NCBI GenBank assembly: GCA_021826035.1 | Contig: JAKBBE010000025.1 | Location: 1 to 32,143 of the forward strand | Reading direction: 5' to 3' | Source: Pseudomonadota bacterium | GTDB lineage: Bacteria; Pseudomonadota; Gammaproteobacteria; Steroidobacterales; Steroidobacteraceae | Length of the DNA stretch: 32,143 bases | Shown here: positions 16,571 to 26,355 of the stretch, piece after piece | Layout: the number at the start of each line of letters is the position of its first letter | Position numbering within the stretch: the stretch's first letter is position 1 | Made by a program: the position numbers and the translations under genes | The notes under the pieces: generated by a model | The model's input: the letters and a program-made list of their open reading frames with translations, nothing else | What the model was told of the DNA's origin: nothing | Databases searched by the model: none

Positions 16571-17950
16571 ATGAGTGAAACGCCGCGCGACCTGCCTGCC
16601 GTCCTCGCCCTCTCGCCCGTCGATGGCCGCTACCGCGCCGCCACCGCTCCGCTGCGTGCCCTGCTGTCAGAGGCCGGACTGATCGGCGCGCGCGTCCGGG
16701 TGGAGAGCGCGTGGCTGGCACACCTGGCGGGCGCCGTGCCGGCGCTGCCCGGGGCGGTGCTCGCCCCGGCGGTGCGCGAGCGCGCCGCGGCGCTCGCCGA
16801 GGACCCCGGCGCCGGTTGCGCCGAGGCGGTCAAGGCGATTGAGGCGCGCATCAATCACGACGTCAAAGCCGTCGAGTACTACGTGCGCGATCAGCTCGCC
16901 GCCGCCGGCGCCACGCCCGCGAATCTCGAGCTGGTGCACTTCGGCTGCACCTCGGAGGACATCAACAACCTCAGCTACGCGCTGCTGCTGCGGGCCGCGC
17001 GCGAGGAGCTGCGCGCGCCGCTCGGGGCGCTGATCACGGAGCTGAGCGCCCTCGCCCACCGCGCCGCCGGTCATGCCATGCTCGCGCGCACGCACGGGCA
17101 ACCGGCCAGTCCCACCACCCTCGGCAAGGAAGTCGCGAACTTCGTGGCACGCCTGCGGCGCGCTGAGCGGCGCTGGGCGGCCGTCGAGATCCTCGGCAAG
17201 TGGAACGGCGCGGTCGGTAACTTCAACGCCCACCGCACCGCAGCGCCCGAGGTCGACTGGCGCGCCGTGAGCGCGGCGTTCATCGAATCCCTCGGCCTGA
17301 TCAGCAACGCCTATACCACCCAGATTGAACCCCACGACTGGATCGCCGAGTACTGCGATGCGCTCGCCGGCCTGAACGTCGTGCTGCTCGACCTCAGCCG
17401 CGACTTCTGGGGCTACATCTCCCTCGGTTATCTGAAGCAGCGGGCCGTGAGCGGGGAAGTCGGCTCCTCGACCATGCCGCACAAGGTCAACCCGATTGAC
17501 TTCGAGAACGCCGAGGGCAACCTCGGCATCGCCAACGCACTGCTGCGACATTTTGCGGAGAAGCTGCCGGTGTCGCGCTGGCAGCGCGACCTGACCGACT
17601 CCACGGTGCTGCGCAATCTCGGCGTTGCGCTCGGCCACGCCCTCATCGCCTGGCGTGCGCTGGCGCGCGGTTTGGGTAAAGTCGAGCCCGACGCGGCCCG
17701 CATGCGCGCCGATCTCGACGGCGCCTGGGAAGTGCTTGGGGAGGCCGTCCAGACCGTCCTGCGCGCCGCTGGCGTACCGGACGGCTACGAGTTGCTCAAG
17801 ACCTTCACCCGCGGCCGCTCGATTACCGCCGCCTCGCTCGCCGAGTTCATCGACACGTTGCCGCTCAATGCTGAACACAAGCGCCGGCTGCGCGAGCTGC
17901 ACCCGGCCGACTACATCGGCTGGGCGGCCGAACTCGCCAGCGAAATATGA
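16571..17950 (+). CDS. purB: Adenylosuccinate lyase
   Basis: This 459-residue lyase acts twice in purine synthesis: SAICAR to AICAR plus fumarate, and adenylosuccinate to AMP plus fumarate. It is of the E. coli type (456 residues): LSPVDGRY near the start, NHDVKAVEYYV, HFGCTSEDINNLSYAL, ARTHGQPASPTTLGKE, KWNGAVGNFNAH and the flexible signature loop SSTMPHKVNPIDFENAEGN with the catalytic Ser. ATG 16571 was preferred over the in-frame ATG at 16550, since MSETPRDLPAVLALSPVDGRY is the usual short N-terminus. No Shine-Dalgarno sequence is evident. In E. coli purB lies between hflD and phoP; here the same neighbours nudJ, mnmA and phoPQ are close by. Confidence 0.95.
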   Translation: MSETPRDLPAVLALSPVDGRYRAATAPLRALLSEAGLIGARVRVESAWLAHLAGAVPALPGAVLAPAVRERAAALAEDPGAGCAEAVKAIEARINHDVKAVEYYVRDQLAAAGATPANLELVHFGCTSEDINNLSYALLLRAAREELRAPLGALITELSALAHRAAGHAMLARTHGQPASPTTLGKEVANFVARLRRAERRWAAVEILGKWNGAVGNFNAHRTAAPEVDWRAVSAAFIESLGLISNAYTTQIEPHDWIAEYCDALAGLNVVLLDLSRDFWGYISLGYLKQRAVSGEVGSSTMPHKVNPIDFENAEGNLGIANALLRHFAEKLPVSRWQRDLTDSTVLRNLGVALGHALIAWRALARGLGKVEPDAARMRADLDGAWEVLGEAVQTVLRAAGVPDGYELLKTFTRGRSITAASLAEFIDTLPLNAEHKRRLRELHPADYIGWAAELASEI

Positions 17951-18034
17951 CAAATCGATCCCGCGGGACGAGCGGCGGTTTTGTGACCGGCTCGGCACGG
18001 CCCCGGCGGCGCCGTCACTAAGATGAGCGCCACT

Positions 18035-18050
18035 GTCTGCAGTCGCAGAC
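18035..18050 (+). repeat. Small perfect hairpin in the leader of the unknown gene
   Basis: GTCTGC (18035-18040) and GCAGAC (18045-18050) form a 6-bp stem with a 4-nt AGTC loop, 21 nt before the GTG start at 18072. An upstream 11-codon frame (ATG 18023 to TGA 18058) overlaps it. It could influence translation of the next gene; no further evidence. Confidence 0.3.
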
Positions 18051-18071
18051 GCCGCTGAATGGGTCGGGTCC

Positions 18072-18653
18072 GTGTCGCCGGGTGTCGAGATCGCACAATA
18101 CAACGTGCTTGAGGAGCTGGCGCATGCGCGCTACGTGCCCGAGCCCGAAGGCTTCGGCGCGAGCATTCCGCTCGAGCCGCTCGCCGTGCTGACCTCGGTG
18201 AGCGAGGCGCGCGCGGCGGTGAACCAAGTGTCCGCCCGGGCTCAGCGGCTGCTGTCGATCTACACCCCGAACCTCGAGCCTGAGCTCTACGATCAAAGCG
18301 ACTTCCTCGAAGTGGTCAAACGCCTGGTGCTTGCCCGCCCCTTCGCCAAGGTGCGCGTGCTGATCGGGGAGCCCGGCCGCTGCAGCGCCGACGGTCACCG
18401 CTTTCTGGCCATGGCGCGGCGGCTCTCGAGCTGCATCGATGTCCGCAACCTCCCGGCGCGCAACGGCGCCCCGCACTGCGCCTACATGATCGCCGATGAA
18501 CGGGCGATCATGTACCGGCTGCGGGCCGACTGCTGGGACGGGATCGCCGACATGGACAATGCGCCCGTCGCGCGGCTCTATCTGCACGAGTTCGAGCAGC
18601 TCTGGGACACCTGCACGCCGCCGGAGAGCCTGCGCATCGCCCGCCCCGCCTGA
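18072..18653 (+). CDS. Conserved-looking protein of unknown function between purB and nudJ (possibly DUF7931-like)
   Basis: This 193-residue soluble protein has no signal peptide or membrane helix. GTG 18072 is the only reasonable start; ribosome-binding support is weak. The body alternates predicted strands and helices: AQRLLSIYTPNLEPELYD, FLEVVKRLVLARPFAKVRVLIGE, HRFLAMARRLSSCIDVRNLP and APHCAYMIADERAIMYRL. This arrangement recalls one half of a phospholipase-D-like fold, without an HxKxxxxD catalytic motif. Similar domains occur fused to GNAT acetyltransferases in gammaproteobacteria (recalled as DUF7931, not verified). It occupies roughly the place of hflD in the E. coli nudJ-mnmA-hflD-purB cluster but does not resemble HflD by eye. 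The coding call is supported by fit between genes and codon-like composition; function is unknown. Confidence 0.72.
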   Translation: MSPGVEIAQYNVLEELAHARYVPEPEGFGASIPLEPLAVLTSVSEARAAVNQVSARAQRLLSIYTPNLEPELYDQSDFLEVVKRLVLARPFAKVRVLIGEPGRCSADGHRFLAMARRLSSCIDVRNLPARNGAPHCAYMIADERAIMYRLRADCWDGIADMDNAPVARLYLHEFEQLWDTCTPPESLRIARPA

Positions 18654-18665
18654 GCGGCGCGTCCC

Positions 18666-18683
18666 GGCGGATATACTTCCGCC
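18666..18683 (+). promoter_or_regulatory. Hairpin/-10 element abutting the nudJ start, leaderless spacing
   Basis: GGCGGA (18666-18671) and TCCGCC (18678-18683) are a perfect 6-bp inverted repeat whose loop is TATACT (18672-18677), a good -10 hexamer. The last T is seven bases before the A of ATG 18684, so transcription would begin at the start codon. Alternatively, in a read-through transcript the hairpin would sit directly against the start codon. Confidence 0.4.
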
Positions 18684-19163
18684 ATGTCCACCCCTGAAAT
18701 CACCGTCGCGGCCGTGGCCGAGACCGAGGGCCGTTTCCTGCTCGTCGAGGAACTCATCGACGGGCGGCGCGTGCTCAATCAGCCCGCCGGCCACTTGGAG
18801 CCCGGCGAGACGCTGCTCGAGGCCGTGGTGCGCGAGACACGCGAGGAGAGCGCCTGGCACTTCACCCCGCAGCGGCTGCTCGGGGTGTACCTATGGCGCC
18901 ATCCGCGCACGCAGCGCCAGTTCAAGCGCTTCACCTTCAGCGGCACCCTCAGCGATCACCGCCCCCTGCAGCGGCTCGATACCGGCATCCTCGGCACCTA
19001 CTGGTTGAGCGAGGCACAGCTGCGCGAGCGCCCGGGAGATCTGCGCAGTCCGCTCGTGCTGCGTTGCATCGAGGATTACCGCGCCGGCTCAGGCGGACCG
19101 CTCGAACCCATCGGCGGCCTCGATCTGGCGGCGGCGCTCGCGGTGCCGGCGGAGGTGCTGTGA
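18684..19163 (+). CDS. nudJ: Nudix phosphatase, NudJ type
   Basis: This 159-residue Nudix hydrolase has the box GHLEPGETLLEAVVRETREESAW (36-58), matching Gx5Ex7REUxEExGU except that the last Gly is Ala57, as in several NudJ proteins. LLVEE, LNQPAGHLEPGE and LGVYLWRHP resemble E. coli NudJ (153 residues), a phosphatase acting on thiamine pyrophosphate intermediates such as HMP-PP and on nucleoside di- and triphosphates. The assignment is reinforced by mnmA directly downstream, as in E. coli; the two overlap by 4 nt (GTGA, 19160-19163). There is no Shine-Dalgarno sequence before ATG 18684. The physiological substrate is not readable from sequence. Confidence 0.9.
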   Translation: MSTPEITVAAVAETEGRFLLVEELIDGRRVLNQPAGHLEPGETLLEAVVRETREESAWHFTPQRLLGVYLWRHPRTQRQFKRFTFSGTLSDHRPLQRLDTGILGTYWLSEAQLRERPGDLRSPLVLRCIEDYRAGSGGPLEPIGGLDLAAALAVPAEVL

Positions 19164-20245
19164 GACGGGTCATCGTCGGGCTCTCCGGAGGGGTCGACTC
19201 GGCGGTGGCCGCGCTGTGCCTGAAGGAGGCGGGCTGGGACGTGCAGGGTCTGTTCATGAGCAACTGGGAGGCGGACGAGGACGGCTACTGCACGGCCGCC
19301 CAGGATTTCCAGGATGCCCGCGCCGTAGCCGATGAACTGCGCATCCCGCTGCACCGGGTGAGCTTCGCCGCCGAGTACCGCGCGCGTGTCTTCGAGCACT
19401 TCCTCACCGAGTACCGTGCCGCGCGCACCCCGAACCCCGACGTGTTGTGCAACCGCGAGATCAAGTTCGGCGTCGCACTGCGCTATGCCGAGCGGCTCGG
19501 CGCGCAGTATTTCGCGACCGGCCATTACGCGCGCATCGCCCCCGGCCCGGATGGCCCGCAGCTGCTGAAGGGACTCGATGCGACCAAGGATCAGAGCTAC
19601 TTCCTGCATGCCGTCGCACCGCACGAGCTTGCACGCACGCTGATGCCGATCGGTGCGCTGGAGAAATCCGCCGTCCGGGGGCGGGCGCGCGCCGCGGGCC
19701 TGCCGGTGTTCGACAAGCCCGACAGCACCGGCATCTGCTTCATCGGCGAGCGGCCGTTCCGGGAGTTCCTCGGGCGGTTCGTGGCCGAGCGCCCCGGCCC
19801 GATCGAGTCGAGCGACGGGGAGCGGCTCGGTGAGCATCGGGGCCTCGCCTTCTACACCCTCGGCCAGCGCACCGGGCTGAACATCGGCGGGCGAGCGGGC
19901 GCGGCGGCGCTGCCCTGGTACGTGGCGGCCAAGGACCTCGAGCGCAATGCGCTCATCGTGGTGCAGGGCGGAGAGCATCCTCGGCTCTTCAGCCGGGCGC
20001 TGCGCACCGGGGCGCTGCACTGGCTCTGTCCGCCCCGGGCCCGCGCGCAGCGCCTGGCCGTGAAAGTGCGCTACCGCCAGCGCGAGGTGCCGGCGCTCAC
20101 CGAGCCGCTCGCCGACGGCACGGCGCGGATCGTCTTTGAACAGCCGCAGCGGGCGGTCACGCCGGGCCAGTACGCCGTGCTCTACGAGGGCGAACGCTGC
20201 CTCGGCGGGGCGGTGATCGAGGCGCTCGAGCCTGCTGGCGGCTGA
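19160..20245 (+). CDS. mnmA: tRNA-specific 2-thiouridylase MnmA
   Basis: This 361-residue enzyme uses ATP and persulfide sulfur to make 2-thiouridine at wobble position 34 of tRNA-Lys, Glu and Gln. Key features are the PP-loop LSGGVDSAVAA (8-18), Cys97 in NPDVLCNREIKFG, DQSYFLH (144-150) and the second catalytic Cys193 in GICFIGERPF, equivalent to the E. coli Cys pair. The frame is open upstream to 18893 inside nudJ, but GTG 19160 directly precedes RRVIVGLSGG, has GGAGG at 19151-19155 and overlaps the nudJ stop as GTGA, so it is the true start. Translation is probably coupled to nudJ. The usual neighbour hflD does not follow; acnA does. Confidence 0.95.
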   Translation: MRRVIVGLSGGVDSAVAALCLKEAGWDVQGLFMSNWEADEDGYCTAAQDFQDARAVADELRIPLHRVSFAAEYRARVFEHFLTEYRAARTPNPDVLCNREIKFGVALRYAERLGAQYFATGHYARIAPGPDGPQLLKGLDATKDQSYFLHAVAPHELARTLMPIGALEKSAVRGRARAAGLPVFDKPDSTGICFIGERPFREFLGRFVAERPGPIESSDGERLGEHRGLAFYTLGQRTGLNIGGRAGAAALPWYVAAKDLERNALIVVQGGEHPRLFSRALRTGALHWLCPPRARAQRLAVKVRYRQREVPALTEPLADGTARIVFEQPQRAVTPGQYAVLYEGERCLGGAVIEALEPAGG

Positions 20246-20284
20246 ATGGCCCGCGCGTCCCGCGCGCGCGCCGCCCCGAGTCGA

Positions 20285-20290
20285 TATAAT
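20285..20290 (+). promoter_or_regulatory. Consensus -10 box for acnA
   Basis: TATAAT matches the consensus exactly in a GC-rich 78-nt gap. The predicted leader of about 27 nt includes GGGAGAG before ATG 20324. No recognisable -35 lies 16-18 bp upstream, so an activator or a different sigma factor may be needed. Confidence 0.45.
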
Positions 20291-20323
20291 CCGCGCCGCA
20301 TTTCCCCCGGGAGAGTTCCACTC

Positions 20324-23008
<2,685 letters not shown>

Positions 23009-23021
23009 ACGGGCGCCCCGA

Positions 23022-23055
23022 GCCGCAGCACCGCCGTATTCGACGGCGCTGCGGC
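23022..23055. terminator. Bulged GC-rich hairpin after acnA
   Basis: GCCGCAGC (23022-23029) pairs with GCTGCGGC (23048-23055). Inside, GCCG (23033-23036) pairs with CGGC (23044-23047) around a 7-nt loop, leaving ACC as a bulge. It lies 14 nt after the acnA stop and 20 nt before the HAD gene. There is no T-tract, so it could be a pause, a stabiliser or a partial terminator. Confidence 0.45.
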
Positions 23056-23074
23056 CCGGGGGCGGCGTCCACGC

Positions 23075-23719
23075 ATGCGGCTCGCCATCTTCGATCTCGA
23101 CGGGACCATCACCCGCCACGACACCCTCGCCCCGTACGTGGGCGGCTTTCTGCTGCGCCACCCCTGGCGCATCCCCCGCGCCCTCGGCGTCGTTCCCGCG
23201 CTGCTCGCCTTTGCCTTGGGGCTCTGCGACCGCGGCCCGCTGAAGGCCGCCCTGATGCGCAGCGCACTCGGCGGGGCGCGCCGCGCGCAGCTCGAGGCCT
23301 GGAGCGAACAGTACGTCCGCCGTCTGCTCGCACGCGGCACGTTCGCTGCGGCACGCGCGCGCATCATCGAGCACCAGCGGGCGGGCGAGCACCTCGTGCT
23401 GATGAGCGCGAGCCCCGACCTGTACGTACCGGTGATCGCCCGCGCACTGGGGTTCCAGGAGGTGATTTGCACCGGGGTGCGCTGGCGCGGGGCGCGGCTC
23501 GATGGGCGTCTGAGCACCCCGAACCGCCAGGGCGAGGAGAAAGTGCACTGTCTGCAGGCCCTGCGCGCCCGACTGCCGGGCCCGGCGAGCGCCTACGGCA
23601 ACTCCTCGGCGGACCTTGCGCATCTGGCGCAGGTCGAGCACGGCGTACTGGTCAACGGCAGTGCCCGGGCCCGACGCGCCGCAGCGCGCGCTGGACTCAC
23701 CTGCGAGCGCTGGCGCTGA
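23075..23719 (+). CDS. HAD-IB family phosphatase (SerB/PSP-like)
   Basis: This 214-residue haloacid-dehalogenase hydrolase has motif I FDLDGTIT (nucleophile Asp7, general acid Asp9), motif II LMSASPD, a conserved Lys in EEKVHCL and motif III AYGNSSADLAHL. An alpha-helical cap (residues about 20-90) with hydrophobic stretches follows motif I. The layout matches HAD subfamily IB, which includes phosphoserine phosphatase and many uncharacterised small-molecule phosphatases; the substrate cannot be assigned. DGTITRHDTLAPYV resembles the YfhB/PGP-phosphatase-like branch, but this is weak. It starts 66 nt after acnA and ends convergently 15 nt before the tryptophan dioxygenase stop. Confidence 0.85.
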   Translation: MRLAIFDLDGTITRHDTLAPYVGGFLLRHPWRIPRALGVVPALLAFALGLCDRGPLKAALMRSALGGARRAQLEAWSEQYVRRLLARGTFAAARARIIEHQRAGEHLVLMSASPDLYVPVIARALGFQEVICTGVRWRGARLDGRLSTPNRQGEEKVHCLQALRARLPGPASAYGNSSADLAHLAQVEHGVLVNGSARARRAAARAGLTCERWR

Positions 23720-23734
23720 ACGGCCCGCAGGCGC

Positions 23735-24592
23735 TCACATCGAGGTGCGCACCTGCCACAGCTCGGGGAAGAATTTCAGCTCCAGCGCCTTGGCGAGGTA
23801 GGACACCCCGCCGGTGCCGCCGGTCCCACTCTTGTAGCCGATGATGCGCTCGACGGTCTTCAGGTGATGGAAGCGCCACAGCTGGAAGTGGTAGTCGAGG
23901 TCGATCAGCCGCTCGGCAAATTGATACAGATCCCAGTCCTGCTCGGCGTTGTGGTACACGCCGAGCCAGGCGCCGGTCACCTGCTTACTGGCGCGGTACG
24001 GCTCGCGAAAATCACGGTTCAGGTAGCGCTCCGGGATGCCGTAGCCGCGGCGGCTGAGCAAGCGCAGCGCCTCGTCGTACAGCGAGGGGGCGCTGAGGGC
24101 TCGCTCCAGGCGCGCATGCACGGCCCGATCGCGCCGGTGGACCTTGATCATCTCGGCGTTCTTGTTGCCGAGCGTGAACTCGAGCAGCCGGTACTGATGG
24201 GACTGAAACCCCGAGGAGCGCCCGAGCGCATTGCGAAAGGCCGAGTACTCCGCCGGGGTGAGCGTCGAGAGCACCTCCCACCCCGAGAGCAGCTGCGACT
24301 GCACGCGCGAGATGCGCTGCAGACGCTTGAATGAGGACCCGAGGTCATCGCGCCGCACGCACTCGAGCACGTCGGCGAGCTCGTGCAGCATCAGGCGCAT
24401 CCACAGCTCGCTCGCCTGGTGCACGATGATGAAGAGCATCTCGTCGTGCTCGAGCGACTGCGGCTTCTGCGCATCGAGCACCTTCTCGAGCTGCAGGTAC
24501 TGCCCGTAGGAGAGTGATGCGCCGAGATCCCAGTGAATCGCCTCACCGGACAGATCGACCCGCGCGCTCTTGTCGGGTCGCTTCGCACTCAC
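23735..24592 (-). CDS. kynA: Tryptophan 2,3-dioxygenase
   Basis: This 285-residue haem dioxygenase opens the indole ring of L-tryptophan to give N-formylkynurenine, the first step of kynurenine catabolism. With an offset of +3 the residues of the Xanthomonas enzyme all line up: Phe54 and His58 in FIIVHQASELW, Tyr116 and Arg120 in AEYSAFR, the haem ligand His243 in LWRFHHLKTVERIIG and Thr257 in GTGGTGG. GTG 24592 was chosen: it overlaps the upstream stop as GTGA and starts MSAKRPDK, while the upstream ATGs lie inside the neighbouring gene. It is translationally coupled to the YgjP-like gene. No kynureninase, formamidase or anthranilate gene is nearby. Confidence 0.95.
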   Translation of the reverse strand: MSAKRPDKSARVDLSGEAIHWDLGASLSYGQYLQLEKVLDAQKPQSLEHDEMLFIIVHQASELWMRLMLHELADVLECVRRDDLGSSFKRLQRISRVQSQLLSGWEVLSTLTPAEYSAFRNALGRSSGFQSHQYRLLEFTLGNKNAEMIKVHRRDRAVHARLERALSAPSLYDEALRLLSRRGYGIPERYLNRDFREPYRASKQVTGAWLGVYHNAEQDWDLYQFAERLIDLDYHFQLWRFHHLKTVERIIGYKSGTGGTGGVSYLAKALELKFFPELWQVRTSM

Positions 24593-25332
24593 GGGAGCGC
24601 CTCGCCGAACACCCATGCCGGCACGCTGCGCCAGCCCTCGGAGAGCGCCCGGTCGAGCCGCCGGTAGTCCGGACAACAGGCCGCCACGCACTGCCAGAAG
24701 CGCCGCGAGTGATTCATGTGGCGAGTATGCGCCAGCTCATGAATCAGCAGATAGCGCACCACCGGCGGGGGCAGGAACAGGAGGCACGCATTCAGACTGA
24801 TCGTGCCGGACACCGAGCAGCTGCCCCAGCGCGAGCGCTGGCGGCGGATGGCGACACGCGTGTAACTGAAGCCGAATTCGCGCGCACACGCCGCGAGCGC
24901 CGGCTCGAGAACTTCCCCGGCGCGCTCGAGCAGCCAGCGCCGCAGGGCCTGGCGCAGCTGCTCGGCATCGACGCTCTGCCCGCTCACCGTGATCTGCCCA
25001 CCGGCGCGGCTCACCCGCAGCCGCCCGCTGCCGCCGGCCAGCCGCACCGGCCACTGCTCGGCGCAGGCCGCCAGTTCAATGTGCTCCGGGGGGAACGGCT
25101 CGGCGAGCACCGCCGTGCGGCGCGCTTCGGCGCGTTTGCGCTCGATCCACTGCCGGTGCCGCTCCAGAAAGGTCGAGATCAACCCCGGCGGTGTCCTCAC
25201 CGGCACGACCACTTCGACCCGGCCGGAATGAAACACCCGCACCACCATGCGCCGCGCACGCCTGCTCTCGCGCACGCTCCATCCTGCGTCCTGCTCGGAC
25301 CACAGCGGCAATTGCGCCGCCACTTCACCCAT
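24589..25332 (-). CDS. YgjP-like zinc metallopeptidase (DUF45 / M48-type)
   Basis: This 247-residue predicted metal-dependent hydrolase belongs to the YgjP/DUF45 family. The C-terminal half has RQRSRWGSCSVSGTISLN, then YLLIHELAHTRHMNHSRRFW, which contains the HExxH zinc motif and the third ligand region NHSxxFW. The N-terminal half (RESRRARRMVVRVFHSGRVEVVVP and WIERKRAEA) is also typical. The biological substrate of the family is not established. ATG 25332 is taken as start; an in-frame ATG at 25356 adds eight residues, and neither has a clear ribosome-binding site. The frame is open much further upstream, but that part is antisense to the ABC ATPase gene. It is coupled to kynA by the GTGA overlap. 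Confidence 0.87.
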   Translation of the reverse strand: MGEVAAQLPLWSEQDAGWSVRESRRARRMVVRVFHSGRVEVVVPVRTPPGLISTFLERHRQWIERKRAEARRTAVLAEPFPPEHIELAACAEQWPVRLAGGSGRLRVSRAGGQITVSGQSVDAEQLRQALRRWLLERAGEVLEPALAACAREFGFSYTRVAIRRQRSRWGSCSVSGTISLNACLLFLPPPVVRYLLIHELAHTRHMNHSRRFWQCVAACCPDYRRLDRALSEGWRSVPAWVFGEALP

Positions 25333-25467
25333 CACGCCAAAACCCGCCGGGCGCATCGCGCCATCTGCTGACCTCGCACAGTTTACCAGCGCGCGCACGC
25401 GCTGCCTCGGGCAGACGCACCGCCGCCGATCGGCTACGATGCCGGTGCACCGCGAACGACACCCCCA

Positions 25468-26355
25468 ATGAGCCCACCGATTCTCGAAGTCCGTGATCTG
25501 GTCAAGCAGTACCCTGGGGTCACTGCGGTCGATGGCATTTCCTTCAGCGTCCCGCAGGGCGTGTGCTTCGGGCTGCTCGGACCGAACGGGGCCGGCAAGA
25601 CCACCACCATCGAGATCATGGAAGGAATCCTCACCGCCAGTGCCGGGGAGGTGCGCTACTGCGGCGAGCCGCTCGGCAGCCGCTTTCGCGAGGAGGCCGG
25701 CATCCTCTTCCAGGCCACGGCGCTGCAGAACTTCCTCACCGTGCGCCAGAGCCTCGCGATGTTCCGCGGCCTGTACGCGCACGGGCGCGACATCGAGGAG
25801 CTGCTCAAGCTCTGCTCGCTCGAGGCGCTCGCCGAGCGCGACAATCGCAAACTCTCCGGCGGGCAGCTGCAGCGGCTGCTGCTCGCGATTGCGCTGGTGA
25901 ACGATCCGGCGGTGCTGTTCCTCGATGAGCCGACCACAGGCCTCGATCCACAGGCGCGGCGCAACTTCTGGTCGCTGGTGCGCGCCATCAAGGCACAGCG
26001 CAAGACCATCATCCTCACCACCCATTACATGGCAGAGGCGGAGATCCTCTGTGACGTGATCGCCATCGTCGATCGCGGCCGCATCATCGCGCAGGGAACC
26101 CCGGAGGCGCTGCTGCGTGAGCATTTCGCGGCGGTGCTGCTCGAGCTGCCGCGCGCGGACTTCCCCTCCGCCGCGCGCGCTCTGCCGCTGCAGATGATCG
26201 AGAGCGAGGAGCGTATCGAGATCACCACCGATGACCTCGATGCCACGCTGCGCACGTTGCTCGGCGCCGACGTGCCGCTGCGCAACCTGCGCATCCGTGC
26301 GCCGAATCTCGAAGATCTCTTCCTCGAACTGACCGGCCGGGAGCTACGGGCATGA
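25468..26355 (+). CDS. ABC transporter ATP-binding protein (ABC-2 exporter type)
   Basis: This 295-residue ATPase energises export by the membrane protein encoded next. Walker A GPNGAGKT (38-45), Q-loop Gln82, signature LSGGQ (129-133), Walker B VLFLDEP (149-155), D-loop and the switch His in ILTTHYM are all present, so it should be active. A C-terminal extension of about 80 residues ending in APNLEDLFLELTGRELR is typical of the drug/lipid/copper-type ABC-2 ATPases (CcmA/DrrA-like), not of amino acid importers. A TACGAT (25435-25440) may serve as -10. The stop overlaps the permease start (ATGA). The exported substrate is unknown. Confidence 0.93.
   Translation: MSPPILEVRDLVKQYPGVTAVDGISFSVPQGVCFGLLGPNGAGKTTTIEIMEGILTASAGEVRYCGEPLGSRFREEAGILFQATALQNFLTVRQSLAMFRGLYAHGRDIEELLKLCSLEALAERDNRKLSGGQLQRLLLAIALVNDPAVLFLDEPTTGLDPQARRNFWSLVRAIKAQRKTIILTTHYMAEAEILCDVIAIVDRGRIIAQGTPEALLREHFAAVLLELPRADFPSAARALPLQMIESEERIEITTDDLDATLRTLLGADVPLRNLRIRAPNLEDLFLELTGRELRA

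Noticed and set aside
18023..18058. 11-codon frame (MSATVCSRRRR) upstream of the unknown gene
   Set aside because: It is too short to call as a gene; it has no ribosome-binding site and is only noted as a possible leader frame.
25333..26124. N-terminal extension of the YgjP-like frame
   Set aside because: The extension lies antisense to the ABC ATPase gene. YgjP-family proteins are about 240 residues, matching the start at 25332 or 25356.
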